Below are positions 6,210 through 13,575 of a DNA stretch of 16,393 bases, in pieces. The stretch lies in contig JAHKLF010000008.1 of assembly GCA_029856615.1 (NCBI GenBank), positions 1 to 16,393 on the forward strand, written 5' to 3'. Both the position numbers and the translations under genes were made by a program. The DNA is from Candidatus Njordarchaeota archaeon (GTDB lineage: Archaea > Asgardarchaeota > Njordarchaeia > Njordarchaeales > Njordarchaeaceae). The notes below the pieces were generated by a model. That model did not search any database and was not told the origin of the DNA. It saw only the letters and a list, made by a program, of their open reading frames with translations. Each line of letters opens with the position of its first letter. Positions within the stretch are counted from its first letter, which is position 1.

Positions 6210-7793
6210 TTATCGGAAGACTCGTCTAATGGGTAATTCGTACCACCTAAGCCAATTAACATCACACATTGGGCCTAAAATCTGACGTATGTCTTCTATT
6301 CCATATAGTAACATGGCAAGCCTTTCTATCGCAAGCCCCCATGCGATTACTGGATATTTTATCCCATATGGTCTTAACGCTTCTGGTCTGAATATTCCAC
6401 TATTCCCCACTTCTACCCATTTACCTAGGTCTTCATGCCATGCGAAAACTTCCATAGAGGGCTCGGTATACGGATTGTATGTAGGTTTGAATCTTAATTT
6501 TTTGATCCCCATCTTCCAATAGAATTCTCTTAGATATCCCATTAAACTTCTCAGAGTTAATCCCTCGCCTACAACAAAGCCATCAACTTGATGAAACTCT
6601 GCTAAATGCTTCCAGTCGATGGTCTCGTTCCTAAAAACTCTATCTATCGTGAAGAATTTGGCTGGAGGCTTAACTTGGCCCGTTTTTATTGCAAATCCAA
6701 GTACTCTAAAGGATACTGCTGTAGTATGCGTTCGTAGAAGAGTACGCATAGCTTCCTTCTCATCCCACGGTTGTCGCCAACCTAATGATCCAGTATCGTA
6801 ACCCGTTTCCTGAACTTTTCTTACAATATTAACAATCTCTTTATCCTCTACATATCCATAAGACGGATTATCGAGATAGAATGTAGCTTGCATCTCCCTA
6901 GCTGGATGATCTTGAGGAATCCACATTCCGTCCATATTCCAAAACGCGATTTCTACCCAGGGGCCTCTCATCTCTCTGAATCCCAGTTCTATGAAAATTC
7001 TCCTAATCCTCTCCATAATTAATCTTAAGGGATGCTTTCTGCCACCCCAGATCTTAGGTACTGGTGCTTTAACATCATACCATCTAATTCTTTTTACAGT
7101 CCATTCCTTTCTAGCAATTACCTCTGGAGTCAGTTTATCTATGAATTCGACTTCCGGTATCCCCTTATTAATCATCGCTACGCCGAGATCTGTTAGAACA
7201 ATTTTCCATTTACTAATTGTTATCTTCCTTATTAGACCTCTTCTCAGTAAATCCTTAAGATCCTTTCCTGCCTCCATTACATTGATACTTTTTCTTTTTT
7301 TGAATATCTCTAATATATCCTCACTCGATAGACGGTCTATTTTTTCTCCTTCATGAGTTAATATTATTACTCTCTTCCCATTTTTTCTAATAACTCTTAC
7401 AGCCTTTATTCTTGTTAAAAGCCCAATAGCTGCGCTTAACTCTTCTATCGATAGTAGTAAATCGTCTCTTAGATCTTCTATACTTACTTCCTTATGAGAC
7501 TTAAGGTAATCTAATACTAAACGTTCTGGTAGAGGTTTTTTGAGATACTGTTCTCCCTTATCTGTCATTACATATACAGCATTTTTCTCTTCAACTCTTC
7601 TCGCTATATTTTTATTCTCAAGCCAAAGAGCCCCACGAGATACCTCCGCTAATGGAATCCCTAATTCTTTTGATACATCTTCTTCGTATGCTTCTCGAAT
7701 TTTCTTCTTTGCAAAGTATTCTAGAATTTTACGTTCACTCTCACTTAAGGATAGTATTATTTCATCCAAATTTGTATCGTGCTTATTGTCCAT
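6210..7793 (-). CDS. pheS: Phenylalanyl-tRNA synthetase alpha chain
   Basis: This is the catalytic alpha subunit of archaeal/eukaryotic type, 527 residues. The first 220 residues are two or three winged-helix-like domains (for example ESERKILEYF and LRDDLLLSIEELSAAIGLLT) that contact tRNA. The class II catalytic core follows: motif 1 around GRKHPLRLIMERIRRIF, the conserved MWIPQDHPAREMQATFY, LLRTHTTA, motif 2 FRNETIDWKHLAEFHQVDG, the Phe-pocket NPYTEPSMEV, and motif 3 GLAIERLAMLLYGIEDIR near the end. All key residues appear intact. ATG at 7793 is chosen over ATG 7796 and GTG 7802 because GGTGA (7803-7799) lies five bases before it. A TATA-like element is at 7837-7828. The stop is TAA, and pheT follows after 13 bases. 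Confidence 0.97.
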   Translation of the reverse strand: MDNKHDTNLDEIILSLSESERKILEYFAKKKIREAYEEDVSKELGIPLAEVSRGALWLENKNIARRVEEKNAVYVMTDKGEQYLKKPLPERLVLDYLKSHKEVSIEDLRDDLLLSIEELSAAIGLLTRIKAVRVIRKNGKRVIILTHEGEKIDRLSSEDILEIFKKRKSINVMEAGKDLKDLLRRGLIRKITISKWKIVLTDLGVAMINKGIPEVEFIDKLTPEVIARKEWTVKRIRWYDVKAPVPKIWGGRKHPLRLIMERIRRIFIELGFREMRGPWVEIAFWNMDGMWIPQDHPAREMQATFYLDNPSYGYVEDKEIVNIVRKVQETGYDTGSLGWRQPWDEKEAMRTLLRTHTTAVSFRVLGFAIKTGQVKPPAKFFTIDRVFRNETIDWKHLAEFHQVDGFVVGEGLTLRSLMGYLREFYWKMGIKKLRFKPTYNPYTEPSMEVFAWHEDLGKWVEVGNSGIFRPEALRPYGIKYPVIAWGLAIERLAMLLYGIEDIRQILGPMCDVNWLRWYELPIRRVFR

Positions 7794-7798
7794 CATAG

Positions 7799-7803
7799 TC
7801 ACC
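7799..7803 (-). promoter_or_regulatory. Shine-Dalgarno GGTGA for pheS
   Basis: GGTGA on the minus strand lies two bases before ATG 7796 and five before ATG 7793, so it favours the latter. It overlaps the GTG at 7802, arguing against that start. Confidence 0.5.
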
Positions 7804-7827
7804 GAAATTCCTTATAGCTCTAATTTC

Positions 7828-7837
7828 AATATATTTT
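7828..7837 (-). promoter_or_regulatory. TATA-like element upstream of pheST
   Basis: AAAATATATT on the minus strand is about 26 bases from a predicted transcription start near 7807, leaving a leader of some 14 bases that contains the pheS Shine-Dalgarno. It is a sequence-based inference; the region is AT-rich, so alternatives exist. Confidence 0.4.
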
Positions 7838-7980
7838 GGTTTGTATTAGTGCTGTTTCTTAATATTCCAAAATGCACCACAAAACGCAGGTTCCTCAGAT
7901 CAAACTAACCATTATTAAATGCGAATTGCTTTTAATTACAGATTATTCTTAGTGTTGAGGATTTTGAGGATTTAAGCTAT

Positions 7981-8000
7981 ATTGATAAAATTTTTTCAAT
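7981..8000. repeat. Near-perfect AT palindrome downstream of aRF1
   Basis: The 20-bp ATTGATAAAATTTTTTCAAT has 9 of 10 pairs complementary around its centre. It lies about 50 bases past the aRF1 stop, in the 257-bp spacer before pheS (7794-8050). It may act as a transcription end signal for aRF1. The rest of that spacer shows only the pheS promoter elements. Confidence 0.3.
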
Positions 8001-8050
8001 AATTCATTTGATAGAAGTAGTTTCTGGTAATAACTAATAGTTAAGAAAAT

Positions 8051-9298
8051 CTACGCATATCGTAAGATGGCAGCTATTCCCTTGAATGCGTTCTTGAACA
8101 TTTCTCCTATTTCACTTGCTTCTGATATAATTTCTACACGAGCACCAATGTTTGTTGCCTTATTCATCAAATATTCAATGATGTCTTCACTAATAAGCTC
8201 TATTTTATAGGAACTCTGATACTTGTCACACATTTTTTTAGCTCTTTCCTCAAATTTCTTTAGCTCAAATTCGCTAGTTATAAGAACTTCTAGCGGATCC
8301 ATATCGACATTCTCACAAAGAACCTTGAAAACACGGCCACCTAATCCTTCATGTATTATTAAAACGTCAACTTTACCTTCATTCAACGCTTTATTTACTT
8401 CATTAAAACCAGACGCAATTAATTCAGGGGATCGCGTAGCTAAACTCATTAACTGCTCAAAGACTTCCCTCTCCTTAACATACCTACTTTCCCTAATGAG
8501 CTCTTTAGCTTCATGCAAAGCTTCTCTTAATCCTTCTTCCCCTAAGTATTGTGTGGTGATTATTCCTAGAATTTTTTCTCTCAGTCTATAATCCAGATAG
8601 TTTCCGTTGATGAAATCTTCCTTTGCAAATCCTGGCCCTCCAATTATTATTCCTTTCACATTCATCTCTAAGAAAATTTTATTGGCCTCTTCACCTACCT
8701 TCTTAAGGAATTCTTTATAGGCTCCCTCTATTAGTCTCTCAAATCTTCTTTGAGATTGTCCACCTTTGCCGTGTTTAGCTGGTACGAATCCTTGTAAATT
8801 TTTTATGACTTCCACATGCGTGCCGTCAAGAAGACCTATCGTAGCTTCGTCTCTCTCTATTAAAATAATTCCGTATTTTTCATCCTCTCTTAGCATTTCC
8901 TTAAGCACACTGGTATCGAATTTTGAATCGCATAAGTACCTCTTTATCCTAATAGGTTTAGGTGGAATGACTTCATAATATTCTAATTTGCCTTCCTGAG
9001 TAATTCCAGAGTAAATTATTAATCCATTTTCAGGAAATTTTGACCAGTACTTTAATCTATTTTGAATGCTAGATAACGCGGCTTGGACATGCTTCCTAGT
9101 AGTCCTGGACTTTATTCGCGCTGCTGTTGCCAATTCCTGTCTGACAAGCTCTGAAATCTCACTAACTGGTGTGCCTGTGGGGATTATTATCGTAACCAGT
9201 GTTGTTGAATGTCCATCAATAGCACTTTTTTTGTCCAGTTCTTCTATCAATTTCTTAAGTTTGTATCTATCTGCGGCCTCTTGATTATCCTGTTTCAT
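8051..9298 (-). CDS. prf1: Peptide chain release factor aRF1 (variant NIKS motif)
   Basis: This is the archaeal class I release factor, 415 residues, which reads all three stop codons and triggers peptide release on the ribosome. Domain 1 (to about 140) has a GTS-loop counterpart HSTT at 30-33, the NIKS-loop position as RIKS at 61-64, and Y121-x-C123-x3-F127, the YxCxxxF motif. The catalytic loop KHGKGGQSQRRFER has the invariant GGQ at 179-181. Domain 3 (about 275-415) is the aRF1/eRF1 C-terminal fold with IIHEGLGGRVF. Replacement of Asn61 by Arg is unusual: Asn61 in human eRF1 contacts the first stop base. Lys63 and Ser64 are kept. The start ATG has GGTGAT (9310-9305) six bases upstream. The gene points away from Hsp20. 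The stop is TAG. TAA, TAG and TGA are all used by genes in this window, so the code looks standard. Confidence 0.96.
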   Translation of the reverse strand: MKQDNQEAADRYKLKKLIEELDKKSAIDGHSTTLVTIIIPTGTPVSEISELVRQELATAARIKSRTTRKHVQAALSSIQNRLKYWSKFPENGLIIYSGITQEGKLEYYEVIPPKPIRIKRYLCDSKFDTSVLKEMLREDEKYGIILIERDEATIGLLDGTHVEVIKNLQGFVPAKHGKGGQSQRRFERLIEGAYKEFLKKVGEEANKIFLEMNVKGIIIGGPGFAKEDFINGNYLDYRLREKILGIITTQYLGEEGLREALHEAKELIRESRYVKEREVFEQLMSLATRSPELIASGFNEVNKALNEGKVDVLIIHEGLGGRVFKVLCENVDMDPLEVLITSEFELKKFEERAKKMCDKYQSSYKIELISEDIIEYLMNKATNIGARVEIISEASEIGEMFKNAFKGIAAILRYA

Positions 9299-9452
9299 TA
9301 TGACATCACCAATAAATAAATATTTTCTAAGTTAATACTTTCAGTGCGAAAAATCTTATTAATGCATGCAATTTTAAATTAACAGGGTTTGAAGACAATG
9401 AGCTTTATTAAATCTTTTCCTTCCATGATAACACTTCTCATATTTTTTACTA

Positions 9453-9536
9453 CTTGTCAATTTCTCTATAACTTAGCTCTACTGAGCATATAATCCGAAT
9501 CATGATATTTCCTTAAGGTACAGAAAAATTGACATG
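9453..9536. repeat. 14-nt inverted repeat enclosing a small hairpin
   Basis: CTTGTCAATTTCTC (9453-9466) matches the reverse complement of GAAAAATTGACATG (9523-9536) at 12 of 14 positions. Inside is GCTC-TACT-GAGC (9476-9487). The whole could fold into an approximately 84-nt RNA hairpin on either strand or serve as paired operator sites upstream of the TATA-like box at 9540. Confidence 0.4.
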
Positions 9537-9539
9537 TAG

Positions 9540-9549
9540 TTTTTAAATA
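9540..9549 (+). promoter_or_regulatory. TATA-like box in the Hsp20 upstream region
   Basis: TTTTTAAATA is a good archaeal box A. Normal spacing puts transcription start at about 9566-9572, inside the hairpin 9556-9589 and at the ATG of a 23-codon frame. If it drives Hsp20, the leader would be about 160 bases, long for an archaeal mRNA. A second AT-rich candidate at 9656-9664 would give a leader of about 50 bases. Confidence 0.35.
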
Positions 9550-9555
9550 CTCTTA

Positions 9556-9589
9556 GGAGAAATACTCGCTATGGCGGTTTATATTCTCC
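9556..9589 (+). promoter_or_regulatory. Hairpin/operator-like palindrome at the predicted transcript start
   Basis: GGAGAAATA (9556-9564) pairs with TATATTCTCC (9580-9589) with a one-base bulge, and CGC-TATG-GCG forms an inner stem (9568-9577). Its place right after a TATA-like box is where archaeal repressors of heat-shock genes commonly bind, but no known operator was matched. Confidence 0.3.
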
Positions 9590-9642
9590 ATAATGGTGCT
9601 TTAGACCAAGAAAAGTGCGAAAGAAATTCATCAAAATTCTAA
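9571..9642 (+). CDS. Possible leaderless micro-ORF (23 codons)
   Basis: ATG at 9571 lies about 26 bases after the centre of the TATA-like box, the spacing expected for a leaderless transcript. It encodes MAVYILHNGALDQEKCERNS plus three residues before TAA. No homologue is recognised and chance is a real possibility. If translated, it could be a leader peptide ahead of Hsp20. Confidence 0.15.
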   Translation: MAVYILHNGALDQEKCERNSSKF

Positions 9643-9732
9643 TACTATGCGGATCATTATTTTATGGAGATAGGATTATGGATGCATAAGAGTGATCATG
9701 AACTAAAAAATGAAGAAAAAAGGTGATCATCA

Positions 9733-10317
9733 ATGACTGATAATAAGAGAAAAAGAAGAAGGGATGATTGGGAGGAAGATCCCTTCGAACGATTTTTAAG
9801 GAGATTTTTCGGGAAATCCCCCTTTGAGGACTTTTTTAGAGAGTTTAATAATATGATAAGAAAATTTATGAGAGATCTCGAAGAGATAGAATTTCCAACG
9901 CACGAAGAATACATGAGAAGAAAACCGTTCAAAAGTTACGTATATGGATTTAGTATCACTATAGGTCCTGACGGAAAGCCAATTATAAAGGAGTTCGGAA
10001 ACATAAGGCCATCATCAATGGGAGTCATTACCAAGGAAGAATGGGAGCCTTTGTCAACAGTTTATTCGGAAGAGGATAAAATAAGAGTAATTGTAGACTT
10101 ACCCGGTGCCAAAAGAGAAACAATAAAAATTAGTGCCACTGAAAAAGATGTTGAGATTCACGCTGAAGCCGAGGATAGAAAATATTTTAAACGCATTGAA
10201 TTACCCGAAGAGGTAATTCCAGATAGCGCAAAAGCGAGGTATAACAATGGCATACTGGAAATCACCTTTGAAAGAAAGAAAAAAGAACGAAGAAAAAAAG
10301 AAATCACTGTAGAGTAA
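9733..10317 (+). CDS. Small heat-shock protein, Hsp20/alpha-crystallin family
   Basis: This is a 194-residue cytoplasmic chaperone that holds unfolding proteins in large oligomers. The N-terminal 60 residues are charged with aromatic spots (PFERFLRRFFGKSPFEDFFR). A short strand region with YGFSITIGPDGKPIIKEFGN, common in archaeal Hsp20s, follows at 71-90. The alpha-crystallin domain spans about 105-182 and includes VDLPGAKRETIKISA and the signature A-R-Y-N-N-G-I-L-E-I at 168-177. The C-terminal ITV (191-193) is the IxI/V anchor that joins subunits. ATG is preceded by GGTGATCATCA, a good Shine-Dalgarno with six bases of spacing. It lies 63 bases upstream of the Cdc48/VAT gene on the same strand, so the two quality-control genes may share expression. 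No sequence signal proves heat regulation. Confidence 0.93.
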   Translation: MTDNKRKRRRDDWEEDPFERFLRRFFGKSPFEDFFREFNNMIRKFMRDLEEIEFPTHEEYMRRKPFKSYVYGFSITIGPDGKPIIKEFGNIRPSSMGVITKEEWEPLSTVYSEEDKIRVIVDLPGAKRETIKISATEKDVEIHAEAEDRKYFKRIELPEEVIPDSAKARYNNGILEITFERKKKERRKKEITVE

Positions 10318-10352
10318 AAGCTGAGTTATCTTAGGAAAATTTATCAAAATCA

Positions 10353-10362
10353 TTTAATTATA
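10353..10362 (+). promoter_or_regulatory. TATA-like element before the Cdc48/VAT gene
   Basis: TTTAATTATA lies in the 63-base gap after Hsp20 and is followed by a G-run (10367-10372) acting as the Shine-Dalgarno eight bases before ATG 10381. The TATA is rather close to the SD, so AAATTTATC at 10337-10345 is an alternative. A separate promoter is possible but not certain. Confidence 0.3.
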
Positions 10363-10380
10363 ATTAGGGGGGTTCAATTC

Positions 10381-12612
10381 ATGTCTTCTGGAAAAAAAGA
10401 AAAACCCCTTTCTTTATTCTTACGCGTTCTACCTATGCGGGCCACCCGAGATGTATATAGAGGAATTGCAAAGATACATTGGCAAGATATGCAAAAACTT
10501 GGAGTTAGACCAGGCGATGTGATATTGATAATTGGTGGAAAAACCACCGCCGCAAAAGCATTCCCCGCTGATCCCGCTGATCCTCCTGGCACTATACAGA
10601 TCGACGGCGTAACTCGAGAAAATGCTGGAGTGAGAACTGACGAGCTTGTAGAAGTCCGAAAAGCGGATGCAAAAGAAGCTCAAGAAGTAGTGATCGCTCC
10701 TATGGAGGAAATAATGTTTGATCCTCGATCGCTGGCTGAATACATGAAGAGAAAACTCCTACATATCCCAGTAACAATAGATGATAGAGTAATAATTCGC
10801 CAATTTGCTCAAGCCTTTCCATTTGTTATAGTCGACCATAGACCTCGAAATGCCGAAGCAGTTATTGTCACTGAGAATACTAGGATAATCGTAGAGCCCC
10901 GACCAGTCATGAGAGAACGTGGCATACCTCGTGTTACATGGGAAGATATCGGAGATCTAGAGTATGCTAAACAAAGAATAAGGGAATTAGTTGAATTACC
11001 ACTTAAGTACCCTGAATTATTTAGAAGACTAGGCATAGATCCCCCTAAAGGCGTTCTCTTATACGGGCCTCCAGGAACAGGTAAAACATTGCTAGCAAAA
11101 GCAGTCGCTAACGAAACTAATGCGTATTTCATAGCTATTAATGGGCCCGAGATAATGAGCAAGTGGTACGGCGAAAGCGAACGTCGATTGAGAGAAATCT
11201 TTGAGGAAGCTAAACGAAACGCCCCAGCGATAATATTCATTGATGAAATAGATGCCATCGCTCCAAAACGCGAAGAAGTTGTAGGTGAAGTCGAAAAAAG
11301 AGTCGTAGCTCAGCTTTTAGCTCTGATGGATGGTCTTCATGGACGAGGAGATGTTATAGTTATCGGTGCAACAAATAGACCAGATGCCTTAGATCCCGCG
11401 CTTAGAAGACCCGGTAGGTTTGATAGAGAAATAGAAATAAGCGTGCCTAATAAAGAAGCACGGTTAGAAATCTTAAAAGTTCACACACGAGGAGTCCCTT
11501 TAGCTGAAAACGTGGATCTTGAAAAGATTGCTGAAGTTACCCATGGATATACTGGAGCAGATTTAGCTGCATTAGTACGTGAAGCAGGTATGTCCGCACT
11601 AAGGAGAATCTTACCAAGATTAAACCTTGAAGAAAGAAAGCTAGATCCAAAGATATTAGAAGAGCTCGTTGTGACTATGGATGATTTCAAAAATGCGCTT
11701 AGAGAGGTAAAACCTTCCGGTTTACGAGAAGTTACTATTGAAGTACCGAACGTAAGGTGGAGTGACATTGGAGGATTAAATGAAGTAAAACGACGATTAC
11801 AAGAAATGGTCGAATGGCCCTTAAAATATAGAGAGCTATTTGAGTACTCGGGACTTCAACCTCCTAGAGGAATTTTATTATATGGCCCTCCTGGATGCGG
11901 AAAAACACTGTTAGCAAAAGCAGTCGCCACCGAAAGTAATGCAAACTTTATTGCCGTCAGAGGTCCTGAGGTTCTAAGCAAATGGGTAGGGGAAAGTGAG
12001 AGAGCTATTCGAGAGATCTTCAGAAAAGCAAGAACATATGCTCCCGCAGTAATATTCTTCGATGAGGTAGATGCTATAGCACCACGAAGAGGTCTTGGTA
12101 TAGGTGATTCTCGCGTCACGGAAAGAATTGTCTCCCAACTTCTTACTGAGATGGACGGCATTCAAGAACTTCATGACGTCGTAGTTATCGCAGCTACTAA
12201 TAGACCCGACTTATTGGATCCGGCATTGTTACGACCAGGAAGATTTGATAGAATTGTTGAAGTACCAATGCCCGATGAAAAAGCGAGAGTGGAAATATTT
12301 AAAATCCACATGAAAAAACACGCAAAAGCAATAGACGGTGATATTGATAGTCTCGCTGAAGAATTAGCGAGACTAACTGAGGGATTCTCTGGTGCTGACA
12401 TAGAAGCTGTATGTAAAGAAGCTGCAATTAAAGGATTAAGGGAGTTCATTGAGAAGATTAAAGACCCGAGAAAAATTAATGAGGCATTAAAAGAGAATCC
12501 AAAGTTTATCAGAAAAGAACACTTCTTAAAATCCATTGAGGAATTAAGAAAGAGAAAGAGAAAACTAGAGAAGAAAGAAAGACCTGAAACGCTTCCCACT
12601 GAATTCGTTTAA
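10381..12612 (+). CDS. Cdc48/VAT-type AAA+ ATPase (p97 homologue)
   Basis: This is a 743-residue double-ring unfoldase that extracts and unfolds proteins, in archaea often feeding the proteasome. The N-domain (about 8-175) is a double-psi barrel plus four-stranded barrel: RDVYRGIAKIHWQDMQKLGV, then GDVILIIGGKTTAAKAFP. D1 has Walker A GPPGTGKT (229-236), Walker B IIFIDE (284-289) and ATNRPDALDPALRRPGRFD, the second-region-of-homology with arginine fingers. D2 repeats these: GPPGCGKT (502-509), VIFFDE (557-562), ATNRPDLLDPALLRPGRFD. All catalytic residues are intact, so both rings should hydrolyse ATP. The tail is basic and ends PTEFV. A canonical hydrophobic-Tyr-x proteasome-docking end is not present, though the penultimate Phe might substitute. 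Length is normal for the family. It sits after Hsp20 and before a YkgJ-type gene. Confidence 0.97.
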   Translation: MSSGKKEKPLSLFLRVLPMRATRDVYRGIAKIHWQDMQKLGVRPGDVILIIGGKTTAAKAFPADPADPPGTIQIDGVTRENAGVRTDELVEVRKADAKEAQEVVIAPMEEIMFDPRSLAEYMKRKLLHIPVTIDDRVIIRQFAQAFPFVIVDHRPRNAEAVIVTENTRIIVEPRPVMRERGIPRVTWEDIGDLEYAKQRIRELVELPLKYPELFRRLGIDPPKGVLLYGPPGTGKTLLAKAVANETNAYFIAINGPEIMSKWYGESERRLREIFEEAKRNAPAIIFIDEIDAIAPKREEVVGEVEKRVVAQLLALMDGLHGRGDVIVIGATNRPDALDPALRRPGRFDREIEISVPNKEARLEILKVHTRGVPLAENVDLEKIAEVTHGYTGADLAALVREAGMSALRRILPRLNLEERKLDPKILEELVVTMDDFKNALREVKPSGLREVTIEVPNVRWSDIGGLNEVKRRLQEMVEWPLKYRELFEYSGLQPPRGILLYGPPGCGKTLLAKAVATESNANFIAVRGPEVLSKWVGESERAIREIFRKARTYAPAVIFFDEVDAIAPRRGLGIGDSRVTERIVSQLLTEMDGIQELHDVVVIAATNRPDLLDPALLRPGRFDRIVEVPMPDEKARVEIFKIHMKKHAKAIDGDIDSLAEELARLTEGFSGADIEAVCKEAAIKGLREFIEKIKDPRKINEALKENPKFIRKEHFLKSIEELRKRKRKLEKKERPETLPTEFV

Positions 12613-12696
12613 AATAGTATCTTATCCTTTTATTGTCCTGAAAAGCGTTTTAGAAGCAACCAAAATCTACTTTACTTGATAATAAATGGATAGAAA

Positions 12697-13089
12697 ATGC
12701 CTCTGCTAGATGGTGAATTGTGTATAAAGAACAAGTGTTATAAGTGTTGCATCGAGACAGAAATGATACTTAGCTATAGTGATCTCATCCGAATTCTAAG
12801 TGCTGGGTACGCCCTTCATTTTTTTGCGTATTTTGATGGAAAATATTGGAGATTAAGAAATATCCAAGGAAAATGCGTTTTCTTGGACAAAAATGGACTT
12901 TGCAAAATTTATAAAATTAGACCTAAAGGATGTAAAGCATATCCAGTCATCATAGTTGAAACTGATTCGGAAAAAATTTGCTATATCGATAAGGAGGTAT
13001 GCCCTTTGCATGAAAAAATGACCGATGAGGAAATAAAACGCGGCTGTGAGATATTAAAGCGATTACTAAGAGAATTAGGAGAATATTAA
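12697..13089 (+). CDS. YkgJ-type cysteine-cluster protein (putative Zn/Fe-binding)
   Basis: This is a 130-residue soluble protein with nine cysteines, most in the pattern of the YkgJ/UPF0153 family. The N-terminal cluster is C9...C14YKCC18. The central one is GKCVFLDKNGLCKIYKIRPKGCKAYP in outline (C60, C69, C79), and the last is VCPLH at C102. Family members are thought to chelate zinc or an iron-sulfur cluster, and their reaction is unknown. The IYKIRPKGCKAYP block matches the family's C-x-I-Y-x-x-R-P-x-x-C hallmark. The start is ATG, with only a weak GGAT upstream. It follows the Cdc48 gene by 84 bases on the same strand, but the spacing does not show that they are co-transcribed. The stop is TAA. 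Confidence 0.8.
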   Translation: MPLLDGELCIKNKCYKCCIETEMILSYSDLIRILSAGYALHFFAYFDGKYWRLRNIQGKCVFLDKNGLCKIYKIRPKGCKAYPVIIVETDSEKICYIDKEVCPLHEKMTDEEIKRGCEILKRLLRELGEY

Positions 13090-13123
13090 GATGTCTTCTG
13101 GTATGGCTATTTGTCCCAATGGA

Positions 13124-13135
13124 ATACAATTGTAT
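13124..13135. repeat. 12-bp perfect palindrome
   Basis: ATACAATTGTAT is perfectly self-complementary and lies in the 130-base spacer between the convergent YkgJ-type and winged-helix genes. It might be a regulator site, but its place between two gene ends argues against an operator. Nothing else is seen in the spacer. Confidence 0.2.
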
Positions 13136-13219
13136 ACATTATTTTGATAATAAAAAAGAGAAGTTAAATAATGATAAAATAAAATTCTCATATAAACGTA
13201 ATAATCCTTACTAAATTAT

Positions 13220-13399
13220 TCACTCTCTTAACTTATATTTACCATTTTCCTCTTCTATTTCGCCCCTCTTGATCATCTTTGTGAGAACACCCTTAACAAT
13301 TCGCGCCTCGCCACCAATTTCTTGTAGAATTTCTTCTAATGATTTGGGTCCCTCTCTTAATGCTTTGATAATTTTTGGCTTAATTTTTGGTTTAGCCAC
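13220..13399 (-). CDS. Small winged-helix-like protein (59 residues)
   Basis: This short gene starts with GTG (13399-13397) and stops with TGA (13222-13220). The product begins VAKPKIKPKIIKALREGPKS and continues LEEILQEIGGEARIVKGVLT, then KMIKRGEIEEENGKYKLRE. That gives helix, turn, recognition-like helix and then a strand-turn-strand wing (GEIEEENGKYKL), the plan of small archaeal winged-helix proteins. The net charge is positive at the N-terminus, which suits nucleic-acid binding. GGTGAG lies just upstream with short spacing, and TGA closes the frame two codons before GTG, so GTG is the only plausible start. It is divergent from the dUTPase-like gene, with TATA-like TTATACCTATAT upstream at 13435-13424. 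A role as regulator is inference. I recognise no specific family. Confidence 0.65.
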   Translation of the reverse strand: MAKPKIKPKIIKALREGPKSLEEILQEIGGEARIVKGVLTKMIKRGEIEEENGKYKLRE

Positions 13400-13402
13400 A
13401 AC

Positions 13403-13407
13403 TCACC
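13403..13407 (-). promoter_or_regulatory. Shine-Dalgarno GGTGA for the small winged-helix gene
   Basis: GGTGA on the minus strand lies three bases before the GTG start. It is the same SD core as in pheS, pheT, aRF1 and Hsp20, supporting this short frame as a real gene, though the spacing is shorter than in those genes. Confidence 0.45.
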
Positions 13408-13474
13408 TTAAAAATTACGGATATAGGTATAAGAATAATCATCCTCAATGTACTTTACGTGCTATGCAGCCTTC

Positions 13475-13485
13475 CTTTTTAAATA
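13475..13485 (+). promoter_or_regulatory. TATA-like box upstream of the dUTPase-like gene
   Basis: CTTTTTAAATA is a good box A and implies a transcript start near 13507 and a leader of about 70 bases. The GGTGA Shine-Dalgarno (13564-13568) stands seven bases before ATG 13576. Other AT-rich alternatives (around 13490 and 13505) would give shorter leaders. Confidence 0.3.
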
Positions 13486-13575
13486 TTTCTTTAAAAACAG
13501 TTTAATGTTTCTCTTTATGAATTTTCTTTGATAATTACCCGCGGAAAATAACATTCTTATAATGGTGAATTAAAA

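Larger units (their letters stand above)
9299..9732. other. Divergent control region between aRF1 and Hsp20
   Basis: These 434 bases carry the aRF1 Shine-Dalgarno (9310-9305, minus) and the Hsp20 Shine-Dalgarno GGTGAT (9722-9727). They also hold a 14-nt inverted repeat (9453-9466 with 9523-9536), a TATA-like box (9540-9549), a hairpin (9556-9589) and a 23-codon frame (9571-9642), listed separately. No larger gene is present. GTGATCAT occurs twice, at 9692-9699 and 9723-9730. Confidence 0.6.

Noticed and set aside
8051..9298. Stop-codon reassignment linked to the RIKS change
   Set aside because: TAA, TAG and TGA all terminate clear gene ends in this window and no family protein here shows an in-frame stop.
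10429..12599. Several long minus-strand frames opposite the Cdc48 gene
   Set aside because: They are antisense shadows of a well-conserved coding region with no motif of their own.
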